From positions 1-13,266 of the forward strand of contig WHTL01000076.1 in assembly GCA_009377735.1 (NCBI GenBank): a stretch of DNA of 13,266 nt, in the 5' to 3' direction. Origin of the DNA: Acidimicrobiia bacterium (lineage in GTDB: Bacteria > Actinomycetota > Acidimicrobiia > Spongiisociales > ZC4RG35). This document shows positions 7,053 through 13,266 of this stretch, in pieces (the stretch's first letter is position 1; every line of letters begins with the position of its first letter). Both the position numbers and the translations under genes were made by a program. A model generated the notes under the pieces. The model saw only the letters and a list, made by a program, of their open reading frames with translations. It searched no databases and was not told where the DNA came from.

Positions 7053-8046
7053 GTTCTGTCGGCCCGACATCAGAGTCAGCATGACCCGACGACTCGCCAT
7101 CAGGGTCAGCGTGCTCTGTCGGCTCGGCGACGGCGGTGAACTGGGCCGTGTGGACCTCGCCGGCGACCTGGAAGTCGAGATACAGCAGGTAGGTGCCGGC
7201 CGTTGGTACCTGGGTCATGAACTCGATCTGCGGGCCGGGCTCTGTGCTTCCATCTCCCGGCTCGCCCATGGGATGGACGTGCAGGTAGGCCAAATCGCCT
7301 TCCCGTAGCGCCACGAGGTGCCCGTACGCACCAAGGTAGGGCTGCAACGTCGCTACGGGCTGCCCGTCACGACTCACCGAGAAGGTCAGCATCGAGTCGG
7401 CGCCCACACGCAGGTCACCGTCGACGGTGATCTCGAAGCCGTCCACCTCCGCACTCTCCGTCGGCGTGCGCGGTGAGTCGATGCTCAGCTCTCCGGCGAC
7501 ATCAACCGTGCGCGACAAGGTGAGATCGTCACCAAGCGCGGCCGGCACGAAGTCGGCGTAGATCCGATAGGTTCCGGCACGGTCCCATGTCCATGGCATA
7601 GACCAGACGCCATCGGCGCCCAGGGCCGGGTGGACGTGGCGGAAGGGGGACCCCGAGGAGTGCACCACGATCAGGTGCAGATCCTTCTCGTGGGAGGTCA
7701 CATAGTCGGACACCCCAGAACCGTCTGGACCGGCGATCCGGAATGAAAGCTCCCCGCTCTCCCCGACCGACCTCGGAGCCTCCACTGGTTCGAGCAGGAA
7801 GCCGTCCTGTTCGAGCGACAGTCCGGTGACTGTCACCGGCACATCGGCTTCCGTGTGGTTCTCTTCTCCGCTCATGTCATCTCCGTGTCCGCTCATATCT
7901 TCTCCGTCTCCGCTCATGTCAATCCCGTCGCCGGCCCAGTCCGAGGCCACGTCCTCTGGAACCACAAGGCCCGCCAGCCCGAAGGCGCCGAAGAACAAGG
8001 CGAGGACCCCCAGGGCATAAATGCCCAGTTTTAATGGTGCACTCAT
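7042..8046 (-). CDS. Membrane-anchored Met/His-rich protein of the copper operon
   Basis: The 334-residue product has an N-terminal membrane helix (about 8-29) and then faces outward. Residues 44-64 are three 7-residue repeats starting MSG and rich in Asp, Glu and His. Two beta-rich halves follow that resemble each other: HLIVV, FRHVHP (137-140), AGTYRIYADF, and then HLVAL, YLHVHP (256-259), AGTYLLYLDF. The C-terminal 27 residues are 10-residue repeats with EH or GH. Proteins of this look often sit beside copA in actinobacteria, usually as hypothetical proteins. The Met and His clusters suggest copper binding outside the membrane, either to buffer copper or to accept it from CopA; that role is inferred. 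It is coupled to copZ by ATGA and to copA by an 11-bp overlap. There is no Cys, so thiol chemistry is excluded. Confidence 0.85.
   Translation of the reverse strand: MSAPLKLGIYALGVLALFFGAFGLAGLVVPEDVASDWAGDGIDMSGDGEDMSGHGDDMSGEENHTEADVPVTVTGLSLEQDGFLLEPVEAPRSVGESGELSFRIAGPDGSGVSDYVTSHEKDLHLIVVHSSGSPFRHVHPALGADGVWSMPWTWDRAGTYRIYADFVPAALGDDLTLSRTVDVAGELSIDSPRTPTESAEVDGFEITVDGDLRVGADSMLTFSVSRDGQPVATLQPYLGAYGHLVALREGDLAYLHVHPMGEPGDGSTEPGPQIEFMTQVPTAGTYLLYLDFQVAGEVHTAQFTAVAEPTEHADPDGESSGHADSDVGPTEHDD
7045..7125 (-). repeat. Imperfect 30-bp tandem repeat encoding His/Asp-rich tail
   Basis: The last 27 codons of the anchored protein read as EPTEHADPDG, ESSGHADSDV and a cut GPTEHDD, a 10-residue period. 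At DNA level CATCAGAGTCAGCATG (7068) and CATCAGGGTCAGCGTG (7098) differ at two bases and lie 30 bp apart. The last unit overlaps the start of copA. Confidence 0.7.
7867..7929 (-). repeat. Three 21-bp tandem repeats encoding the Met-rich segment
   Basis: Units start at 7867, 7888 and 7909, each beginning TCCGCTCAT on the plus strand. They encode MSGDGED, MSGHGDD and MSGEENH-like units, giving one Met and several acidic or His residues per unit just outside the membrane helix. Such repeats can change in number by slippage, which would tune metal-binding capacity. Confidence 0.75.
8043..8046 (-). other. ATGA overlap coupling copZ and the anchored protein
   Basis: TGA of the copper chaperone gene and ATG of the anchored protein share bases (TCAT on the plus strand), which implies translational coupling inside the copper operon. 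Confidence 0.85.
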
Positions 8047-8255
8047 GTCAGAGACGCCGCCGAGTACCCGGCCTCGTCGACCGCGGCGAGCACAGCCGCC
8101 TCGTCGGCGGCACCGTCGCTTACCACAATGAGCAGCCCCGTGCTCGCACTCACGGCGACGTTCTCCACACCCGCTATCTGGCGTACCTCGGTCGAAACCG
8201 CCTGCTCACAGTGGTCGCACGTCATCCCGGTTACCCGATACTGCGTCGTTGTCAT
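8043..8255 (-). CDS. copZ: Copper chaperone CopZ (HMA domain)
   Basis: This 70-residue protein is a single heavy-metal-associated domain with the Cu(I)-binding loop GMTCDHC (Cys13, Cys16). It has the expected beta-alpha-beta-beta-alpha-beta pattern and ends in the usual DEAGYSA. It would bind Cu(I) in the cytoplasm and pass it to the HMA domain or entry site of CopA, the last gene of the operon. Two ATG codons are in tandem (8258 and 8255). AGGAG lies two bases before the first and five before the second, so I chose 8255. The frame is open up to 8345, but that stretch crosses the operator and promoter and is not coding. The gene is first in the operon and sits just downstream of a CsoR-type operator, so copper induction is expected. 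Confidence 0.93.
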   Translation of the reverse strand: MTTTQYRVTGMTCDHCEQAVSTEVRQIAGVENVAVSASTGLLIVVSDGAADEAAVLAAVDEAGYSAASLT

Positions 8256-8275
8256 CATGACTCCTCTTTCGGATA

Positions 8276-8290
8276 TACCCCTAGGGGGTA
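8276..8290. promoter_or_regulatory. CsoR-type copper operator
   Basis: TACCCC-TAG-GGGGTA is a perfect inverted repeat with 6-bp arms and a 3-bp centre. It matches the known form of GC-rich CsoR operators (TACCC...GGGTA). It lies 18-32 bases upstream of the copZ start, between the candidate -10 box and the ribosome site, where a bound repressor would block transcription. CsoR releases DNA when it binds Cu(I). No csoR gene is in the window. Confidence 0.75.
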
Positions 8291-8302
8291 GGTGTATCCT
8301 GC

Positions 8303-8332
8303 ACCATATCCACATGTTGGCACGAATCGCAA
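8303..8332 (-). promoter_or_regulatory. Candidate promoter of the copper operon
   Basis: On the minus strand a TTGCGA box (8332-8327) is followed after 18 bases by TATGGT (8308-8303). These resemble -35 and -10 elements of the main sigma factor, with four matches at -35 and TANNNT at -10. Transcription would start just before the CsoR-type operator, which suits repression. Confidence 0.4.
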
Positions 8333-8393
8333 GTCGCAACGACACGTCGAGAGCCGGTGCACCTCCAGAGCGGTTTCTGTCACAGGTGGTTTG

Positions 8394-8399
8394 TAGTGT
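8394..8399 (+). promoter_or_regulatory. -10 box for leaderless start of the DUF222 remnant
   Basis: TAGTGT (TANNNT) ends seven bases before the ATG at 8407, which puts the transcription start at or beside the ATG. No ribosome site is correctly spaced. The -35 region is not clear. Confidence 0.4.
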
Positions 8400-8406
8400 T
8401 TGAGGT

Positions 8407-8751
8407 ATGTTAGAAATACTGGATCATCCACTAGGGGACCGAGAGGCCCGGGAGAATTTGGAGGACTCGGAGTTGCTAGGTGGGTTGCAGCCGGGACCAG
8501 AAATGGCGGCGGTATTGGGGAGGATCGACCGTAGCCCGTTGAATGGTTATCAGTTGGTGTGGTTGTTGGAGGCGTGGGAACGTCAGGTCGCCCACTGCCA
8601 AGCGGAGTTCACCGACAACCTCGCCCCCCTCTGCCGCCATGACCACCGGCTCAAGCACGAAACCCAATGGGAGCTCACCACCACCAGCGGCGGAACCCAT
8701 CAATGGACCAGCCCCCAGGGACACACCTACCAAACCGGACGCTCACCCTGA
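8407..8751 (+). pseudogene. Internally deleted DUF222/HNH (13E12-type) gene
   Basis: The intact 114-codon frame joins two ends of a protein family normally near 400-500 residues. Residues 1-68, with LQPGPEMAAVLGRIDRSPLN and WERQVAHCQAEF, match the N-terminus of DUF222. Residues 69-114, with TDNLAPLCRHDHRLKH then HQWTSPQGHTYQTG, match the end of the C-terminal HNH nuclease domain. The centre, including most of DUF222 and the first HNH residues (Cys pair and catalytic His), is missing, so nuclease activity is not expected. The join is near base 8611 and keeps the frame. A leaderless-type -10 box precedes the ATG. It may be a dead remnant or an expressed mini-protein. These families are many-copy in actinobacteria, which makes recombination-driven deletion plausible. 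Confidence 0.75.
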
Positions 8752-8785
8752 ACCTCCGATATCCCCTCCGGCCACCACCTCCACC

Positions 8786-8791
8786 TACACT
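8786..8791 (+). promoter_or_regulatory. -10 box for leaderless start of the holin-family gene
   Basis: TACACT ends six bases before the ATG at 8798, the spacing of a leaderless transcript. There is no purine-rich ribosome site upstream of that ATG. A -35 box is not evident. Confidence 0.4.
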
Positions 8792-8797
8792 CCGCTC

Positions 8798-9139
8798 ATG
8801 AGATTGATCATCCGACTCGCCGTCAATGCGTTTGCCCTCTGGTTGGCGGCGACGCTGGTGAGTGGGATCGACCTTACAGACAACATTCCTCTGATTGTGC
8901 TTGTCGCTCTGATCTTCGGTCTGGTCAACGTGTTCATCGGCTCCGTCCTCAAACTTCTCAGCCTCCCTCTCACCATCGTCACTCTGGGTCTGTTCGCCCT
9001 GGTGGTGAACACCGCGCTGCTTGCCATCACTGCCTCCCTCACCGACAACCTCCAGATTGATGGCTTCTGGTCAGCCTTCCTCGGAGCACTAATCATCTCG
9101 ATCGTGTCCTCCGTCCTAAACACCATCTTTACCGACTGA
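8798..9139 (+). CDS. Phage holin 4_2-family membrane protein
   Basis: This 113-residue protein consists of four hydrophobic helices: residues near 3-20, 30-50, 55-80 and 90-110. It has the family's features, MRLIIRLAVNAFALWLAA at the N-terminus and a GLVNVFIGSVLKLLSLPLT segment after the second helix. Members (often annotated as phage holin family, Pfam Phage_holin_4_2) are common as single chromosomal genes in actinobacteria and cyanobacteria. A lysis role has not been shown for most, and no phage genes are nearby. The frame is open upstream to 8543, but that part overlaps the DUF222 remnant, and only the ATG at 8798 begins family-like sequence. The start appears leaderless. Confidence 0.85.
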   Translation: MRLIIRLAVNAFALWLAATLVSGIDLTDNIPLIVLVALIFGLVNVFIGSVLKLLSLPLTIVTLGLFALVVNTALLAITASLTDNLQIDGFWSAFLGALIISIVSSVLNTIFTD

Positions 9140-9166
9140 CGGTCAGCCTCCACCGCTGATTAGCCT
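9136..9166 (+). promoter_or_regulatory. Candidate promoter of the CydDC-like operon
   Basis: TAGCCT (9161-9166) ends seven bases before the GTG start at 9174, suggesting a leaderless or nearly leaderless transcript. Upstream, CTGACG (9136-9141) resembles TTGACA at a long 19-base spacing. It lies in a perfect 11-bp palindrome CTGACGGTCAG (9136-9146) over the holin-family stop codon, which could serve as an operator or small hairpin. Confidence 0.4.
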
Positions 9167-9173
9167 CGGCGTT

Positions 9174-10859
9174 GTGAAGACCCCACCTCTGATTCGACCC
9201 TTCAGCTCCGGAATCATGTGGTCGGCAATCTGGTCGGTGGTGGCGATCCTTGCCGAAGTTGGCGTGGTGATCACGATCGGCCGAGCCATCGACATCGGAT
9301 CGGTATCCCTCCTCAACTTGGTGACGATGCTCGCCCTATATCTGATCCGTTCCTTTGCTCGTGGTCTTGAGGAGCGCATGGGTGAGCATGTTGCATCTGA
9401 GGTCAGAGTCCATGGCGTGACGGTCATCTCGGAGCATATGATGAAGGTGGGCCCTGCGCTTGCCGACGAGCAACGAACCGGTGACCTCGTTTCACGGTCC
9501 GTCCCCGGAATGGACGCCGTGGCCAAGATGGCGGGCCGTTTCCTCCCGATGGTGTCGGGAGGGTTGACTGCCTCGATCATCATCGCCGTCATCGTCCTCT
9601 TCATCGATATCTGGGCGGGTCTGGCACTCCTGGTCTCTCTCCCACTCATACCGCTGGTGCTGCGAGGTCTCGAGTCCCGATTCCGAGCCACGGCCGATGA
9701 GCTCAGATCCGCCTCAAACACCCTCACCGCTCAATTCCTCGACACCTTCCAGGGTCTCACGACGCTTAAGATGTTCGATCGAGGGGCAGACCGAGGCACC
9801 GTTCTAGCCGAGGACTCCGAGCGTCTGCGAAGAAAGACAATGGATCTGCTTCGGGTCAACCAGACCGCCCTGATCATCGTCGATCTCGTTCAGGGGATCG
9901 TCTCCACCATGGTGATGGTTGGCGTCCTCTGGTTTCGGGTCGAAGCCGGGGCGATGACGGTGGGGCAGGCAGCCATGGTGGCGCTCCTCGCATGGCTTGC
10001 CGTTTTGCCTTACGTGCGAGTTGTCCAATCGATATACCTGGGCGCTCTCGGCCTCGCCGCCCTGCGACAAGTCAGAGAGCTTCTCTCCCTACCGGTCGTC
10101 GAGCAAGGCACCGCCACGCCCAGCCACAAACCCGACGGTTCGATCCTCCTGGACCGTGTCACCTTTCGATACGGTGATGGGATCCCGGCCATCGACGACA
10201 TCTCAGTCGAGATCGAGGCCGGAAGCCGGGTTGCTGTCATCGGTGAGAGCGGCTCCGGCAAGAGCACCCTCGCCGCCGTACTCCTGGGGTTGAGGGTTCC
10301 CCAGGAGGGATCGGTCATCGTGGGGGGCAAGGACAGAAGCCTGGTGGATCAATCCTGGTTGGCGAGAGCGATCACCTATGTGGGCCAGGACACCCACATC
10401 TTCTCGATGTCCGTTGCCGACAATCTCCGGATCGCCAAGCCGGACGCCACCGCGGGGGAACTGATCGAGGTGTGTCGTCTCGCCGAGATCCATGATCTCA
10501 TCGCCACCCTGGATCGAGGATATGAGACGATCCTCGACGAGCGGGGAACCACGCTCAGTGTTGGCGAGGCGCAACGGATCGCTATCGCCCGGGCGTTTCT
10601 CGCCGACACACCCATCATCATCGCCGACGAGGCCACTGCCGGGCTGGATCTGCAAACGGAACGACGCGTAACCCTGGCCATGGAACGAGTCACCCGGGGA
10701 CGAACACTCGTGCTGATCGCCCACCGACGCTCCACGATCGTAGACGCCGACAGGGTGATCGTCCTTTCCAGGGGTCGCGTGGTGGAAGACGGGCGACCGG
10801 CCGATGTCATGTCGAGGAGTCCCCTGCTTGCGGCGATGTCAGGACGACACCAGAAATGA
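9174..10859 (+). CDS. CydD-like ABC exporter subunit
   Basis: This 561-residue exporter half has a membrane domain (about 13-300) and an ATPase domain (about 322-555). The segment from GRFLPMVSGG through LFIDIWAGLALLVSLPLIPL and QFLDTFQGLTTLKMF closely follows the CydD pattern. Walker A is GESGSGKST (357-365), Q-loop Gln405, Walker B with catalytic Glu486 (IIIADEATAG) and switch His517. The signature is LSVGEAQR instead of LSGGQ; E. coli CydD has LSVGQAQR, which supports the assignment. CydDC exports thiols or haem-related cargo and is needed for cytochrome bd assembly in other bacteria, but no cydAB genes are here, so the cargo is uncertain. The start is GTG 9174 with a -10 box seven bases upstream. 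It overlaps the next gene by ATGA. Confidence 0.85.
   Translation: MKTPPLIRPFSSGIMWSAIWSVVAILAEVGVVITIGRAIDIGSVSLLNLVTMLALYLIRSFARGLEERMGEHVASEVRVHGVTVISEHMMKVGPALADEQRTGDLVSRSVPGMDAVAKMAGRFLPMVSGGLTASIIIAVIVLFIDIWAGLALLVSLPLIPLVLRGLESRFRATADELRSASNTLTAQFLDTFQGLTTLKMFDRGADRGTVLAEDSERLRRKTMDLLRVNQTALIIVDLVQGIVSTMVMVGVLWFRVEAGAMTVGQAAMVALLAWLAVLPYVRVVQSIYLGALGLAALRQVRELLSLPVVEQGTATPSHKPDGSILLDRVTFRYGDGIPAIDDISVEIEAGSRVAVIGESGSGKSTLAAVLLGLRVPQEGSVIVGGKDRSLVDQSWLARAITYVGQDTHIFSMSVADNLRIAKPDATAGELIEVCRLAEIHDLIATLDRGYETILDERGTTLSVGEAQRIAIARAFLADTPIIIADEATAGLDLQTERRVTLAMERVTRGRTLVLIAHRRSTIVDADRVIVLSRGRVVEDGRPADVMSRSPLLAAMSGRHQK
10856..10859 (+). other. ATGA overlap coupling CydD-like and CydC-like genes
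   Basis: ATG (10856-10858) of the second subunit overlaps TGA (10857-10859) of the first. This predicts coupled translation of a heterodimer. Confidence 0.85.
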
Positions 10860-12592
10860 GCAGACGCAGGGTGATCGCCCGTCTCCTTGATGCCACCCGT
10901 GGAACTCGAGCCGCGCTGATCGTCTCGTCGATCGCCTCGATTGTTGGGAGCATCGCCGACATCGCTCTCGTCGGACTGGGAGTTGGCTCCGTGGTGAGCC
11001 TGTTCGAACCCAACAGCCTCACCCTCCCCCGGCTGCTGTGGCCTCTCGGCGCTCTAGCTCTGATCCGGGCCCTGTCGCTCTACGTCGAGCAGTACAGCGG
11101 ACATCTGGTGGCGTTCCGACTCCTCGCTGAGCTGCGAGTCGACTTCTACCGGGCCATCGAGCCATTGGCGCCGGGCGCCATTTCCGACCAACGGTCAGGC
11201 GACCTCAGCTCCCGTGTGGTGGCCGACGTCGACCGGGTTGAGGCCTTCTTCGCCCACACCATCGCACCGGCAATAACCGCTGTGGTAGTTCCCGTGATCG
11301 TGGTGGTAGCGACATTCGTCCTGATCCACCCCGGTGCTGCCCTTCTCCTGGTACCCGCTTTCGGTCTGGTGGGTTTCGGGGTCCCGCTCGTTGGGAGTCG
11401 AATGGGTGCAAATGCCGCCACGGCGGCCAGAACCTCCGCGGGGCGGACGAGCGCTCACCTCAGCGACGGAATACAGGGGCTCGGTGACGTGATCGTCTTC
11501 GCGTATCAGGAGCGGAGGAACGATGAGCTCACCGCCCTCGCAAGCGCAGGATCCGAGGCGGAATCCGATGTCGCCGGTGTCTCCTCAGCGAGATCGGCGG
11601 TCAACAGCATCATCATCGGGCTTACCGTGATCGCCATCTTCGCGGTGACGATGGACCTATATGCCGATGGCCGACTAACCCTTCCCCTCGTCGCCGGTAC
11701 GGTCGCCGCGACATTCGCCATGTTCGCTCCACTCACGGCCCTCCAGGAGCTTGTCCCCGCCCTCGACAACGCCCTGGCCGCAGCCAGACGCATCTTCGAA
11801 GTGACCGATCGCACCCCCGTGGTCTCGGACCCGACCCAACCGGGCCATCCCGGTGATGGAAAGTCTCTCGATTTTCATCGGGTGGGATTCACATATGGGG
11901 ATGGTGAGAGGGTGTTCGACGAAGTCTCCCTGACAGTCCCACCTGGAAGTCGCGTTGCCGTCGTAGGCCCCAGCGGTACCGGCAAGTCGACCCTCGTTGC
12001 CCTGGCTCTCCGATTCTGGGATCCCGATAGGGGCCAGGTGGGGGTGGGTGGCGCCGACGTCCGTCGCATGACCCTCGCCGATGTCCGCAGCCGCATGGCG
12101 GTGGTGGAGCAACGAACGTTTCTCTTCAATGACACCATCGCGGCCAACCTGCGGATCGCCAGACCCGATGCGAGTGACGCTGACCTCGCCGCCGCCGAGG
12201 CCGCCGACATCCACGAGTTCATAGCCGGTCTGCCGCAGGGCTACGAGACGAGGGTCGGAGAGATCGGTAGTCGTCTCTCGGGTGGACAACGACAACGGCT
12301 CGCCATAGCGAGAGCCCTACTAGCCGACACACCCATCCTCATCCTCGATGAGGCGACCTCGGACTTGGACGCCACTACTCAAGCCCGGATACTGACCACC
12401 CTCGAGGAAGTCACCGCTTCCAAGACCACCCTCGTCATCGCCCACCGTTTGGAGACCATCTCCGATGCCGACGAGATCATCGTCCTCGACCACGGTCGAG
12501 TCGTCGAGCGAGGCACACACGCGGACCTCCTAAGACAAGGTGGCGCCTACGCCCGCATGCTACGAAGGGAACGAGACCTGATCGATCGATAG
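10856..12592 (+). CDS. CydC-like ABC exporter subunit
   Basis: The 578-residue partner of the CydD-like protein has a membrane domain (about 18-310) and an ATPase domain (about 338-570). The stretch LYVEQYSGHLVAFRLLAELR, then FYRAIEPLAPG, then SGDLSSRVVADVD is characteristic of CydC, including the EPLAP motif after the first coupling region. All ATPase residues are standard: Walker A GPSGTGKST (371-379), Gln419, LSGGQRQR from 474, Walker B LILDEATSDLD with Glu499, and His530. The ATP site formed with the CydD-like LSVGE signature will therefore differ from the one using this protein's LSGGQ. There is no own ribosome site, so translation depends on the ATGA overlap. It lies in the membrane as a heterodimer; the cargo is not known. 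Confidence 0.87.
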   Translation: MSRRRVIARLLDATRGTRAALIVSSIASIVGSIADIALVGLGVGSVVSLFEPNSLTLPRLLWPLGALALIRALSLYVEQYSGHLVAFRLLAELRVDFYRAIEPLAPGAISDQRSGDLSSRVVADVDRVEAFFAHTIAPAITAVVVPVIVVVATFVLIHPGAALLLVPAFGLVGFGVPLVGSRMGANAATAARTSAGRTSAHLSDGIQGLGDVIVFAYQERRNDELTALASAGSEAESDVAGVSSARSAVNSIIIGLTVIAIFAVTMDLYADGRLTLPLVAGTVAATFAMFAPLTALQELVPALDNALAAARRIFEVTDRTPVVSDPTQPGHPGDGKSLDFHRVGFTYGDGERVFDEVSLTVPPGSRVAVVGPSGTGKSTLVALALRFWDPDRGQVGVGGADVRRMTLADVRSRMAVVEQRTFLFNDTIAANLRIARPDASDADLAAAEAADIHEFIAGLPQGYETRVGEIGSRLSGGQRQRLAIARALLADTPILILDEATSDLDATTQARILTTLEEVTASKTTLVIAHRLETISDADEIIVLDHGRVVERGTHADLLRQGGAYARMLRRERDLIDR

Positions 12593-12611
12593 GTTGGCGA
12601 CCAGATCAGGT
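12576..12611 (+). terminator. Inverted repeat over the CydC-like stop codon
   Basis: ACCTGATC (12576-12583) and GATCAGGT (12604-12611) are perfect 8-bp complements around a 20-base spacer. The spacer holds a smaller GGT/ACC stem. The stop codon lies inside. No T-run follows, so this would be a hairpin terminator without a U-tract, or a transcript-stabilising stem. Confidence 0.35.
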
Positions 12612-12738
12612 TCGCGGAAGACGTCTCAATGACTCCGAATTGCCTAGGCAGAAAGCCGTCGCTGTCGGGATCCGATCTAACGCCCAGAATACGGGACCTC
12701 CATCACCCAACACAGATTCTGATCTAAGATTCGGAGGC

Positions 12739-13266
12739 CTATTGAGTGGACAGGGGCCATGCCTCAAGAGCAAGGTCGGCCATTTCATCCTGTCGATTGC
12801 TGATTTCCTCAATACCCCACCCATCGATATATGCAAGCTCTCGTGTCGTTATCAATTCCGACGCGACATAGAACTTCTTCTTCTCTTCGAAGGACGCATT
12901 CTTGGCACCCGTATTCTCCTTCTCGAGCATCAATGCCATATTGCCAAGTCTCCGGGCGAACACGGTGTGGTCATCGGCCGACAAGTGCCCCCAGGCTTCC
13001 TTGTCAGGGCTAAGGGGCATGATGTGTTCAAGATTTACTTCATTCTCGTCAAGATTCGCTCCAAGCTCATCCGTCAGACCCTCCCGCTGCCGAGCGACCT
13101 TTTCTAATGTTCTCAAGTAGTATCTTGCTTGTTTCGAGTTCCGTACTACCTTGGACGCGAACGCGGCCCTAAACACGCGGTCTCCAGGTAGAACTTCTTC
13201 CATCAGCTTCCTGAGGTCATCGACGCTACCTATGGATCCTGCTCTGATGGCCCGCGCACCCTCACC
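12739..13266 (-). CDS. DUF262/DUF1524 (GmrSD-type) nuclease, C-terminal part
   Basis: The frame is open from the right edge to TAG, giving the last 175 residues of a longer protein; the ATG at 13203 is internal. The DUF1524 pattern is clear: NLEHIMPLSPDKEAW (His81, Pro84), ARRLGNMALMLEKENTGAKN (Asn109), then FEEKKKFY and a final AWPL. DUF1524 is an HNH-like metal-dependent nuclease domain. In GmrSD type IV restriction systems and DUF262-DUF1524 fusions it follows a nucleotide-hydrolysing DUF262 domain and attacks modified phage DNA. Only the nuclease end is visible, so fusion or separate gene cannot be told. The sequence looks less GC-rich than the neighbouring transporter genes, in keeping with transfer of a defence gene. 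It converges on the CydC-like gene. Confidence 0.85.
   Translation of the reverse strand, partial: GEGARAIRAGSIGSVDDLRKLMEEVLPGDRVFRAAFASKVVRNSKQARYYLRTLEKVARQREGLTDELGANLDENEVNLEHIMPLSPDKEAWGHLSADDHTVFARRLGNMALMLEKENTGAKNASFEEKKKFYVASELITTRELAYIDGWGIEEISNRQDEMADLALEAWPLSTQ

Noticed and set aside
7053..7100. Upstream ATG starts for CopA (7100, 7067)
   Set aside because: The extra residues are encoded by the repeat tail of the preceding gene and have no CopA similarity. The ATG at 7052 leads directly into the HMA domain.
8258..8345. Longer CopZ starting at 8345
   Set aside because: The added codons cross the CsoR-type operator, candidate promoter and AGGAG ribosome site, so they must be untranslated.
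12641..12650. Palindrome TGCCTAGGCA in the gap after the CydC-like gene
   Set aside because: A lone 10-bp palindrome without second copy, flanking repeat or promoter context. It is compatible with chance.
1..13266. CRISPR arrays, tRNA or rRNA genes, complete insertion sequences
   Set aside because: I found no regularly spaced repeats, no cloverleaf-like sequences, no rRNA motifs and no transposase reading frame.

Overview
The window is GC-rich DNA from what looks like a high-GC actinobacterium. The signs are a DUF222/HNH (13E12-type) gene remnant, a small ESX/EspC-like protein, GTG and TTG starts, several likely leaderless starts (TANNNT six or seven bases before the start codon), and a GC-rich CsoR-type copper operator. 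An uncultured or Acidimicrobiia-like lineage is possible, but the sequence alone does not fix the taxon.

Layout. (1) 1-2826, minus strand: two translationally coupled ABC exporter half-transporters (ATGA overlap). The first-transcribed subunit has lost both the catalytic Glu and the switch His, so the pair looks like a heterodimeric exporter with one degenerate ATP site. The second subunit runs off the left edge before its ATPase domain. (2) 3052-3831, minus: a TTG-started EspC/WXG100-like protein and, upstream of it, a thioredoxin-fold [2Fe-2S] ferredoxin. (3) 3836-4863: a segment carrying a probable 5'-truncated PD-(D/E)XK nuclease, bounded by two direct copies of about 52-54 bp of the 3' end of a copper ATPase gene. 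(4) 4806-8332, minus: a copper operon of CopZ chaperone, membrane-anchored Met/His-rich copper-binding-type protein and CopA P1B-1 ATPase, each overlapping the next, behind a candidate promoter and a perfect TACCCC-N3-GGGGTA CsoR-type operator. (5) 8407-12592, plus: an internally deleted DUF222-HNH gene, a four-helix membrane protein of the 'phage holin 4_2' family, and a CydD-like/CydC-like ABC exporter pair, again ATGA-coupled. (6) 12739-13266, minus: the C-terminal DUF1524 nuclease domain of a DUF262/GmrSD-type protein that continues past the right edge.

How the genes fit. The copper genes form one complete efflux route: the chaperone hands Cu(I) to CopA, and the anchored protein is placed to bind copper outside the membrane. 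The CsoR repressor itself is not in the window. The CydDC-like pair has no cytochrome bd genes beside it, so its substrate is open. The nuclease fragment, DUF222 remnant, ATPase 3'-end duplicate and DUF1524 gene suggest a region that has gained and lost mobile or defence genes around the stable copper and transporter operons. I did not find a clearly new multi-gene system. The most unusual items are the anchored protein with a duplicated HVHP domain and repeat-encoded metal-binding tails, and the ATPase 3'-end repeats that bracket the nuclease fragment.
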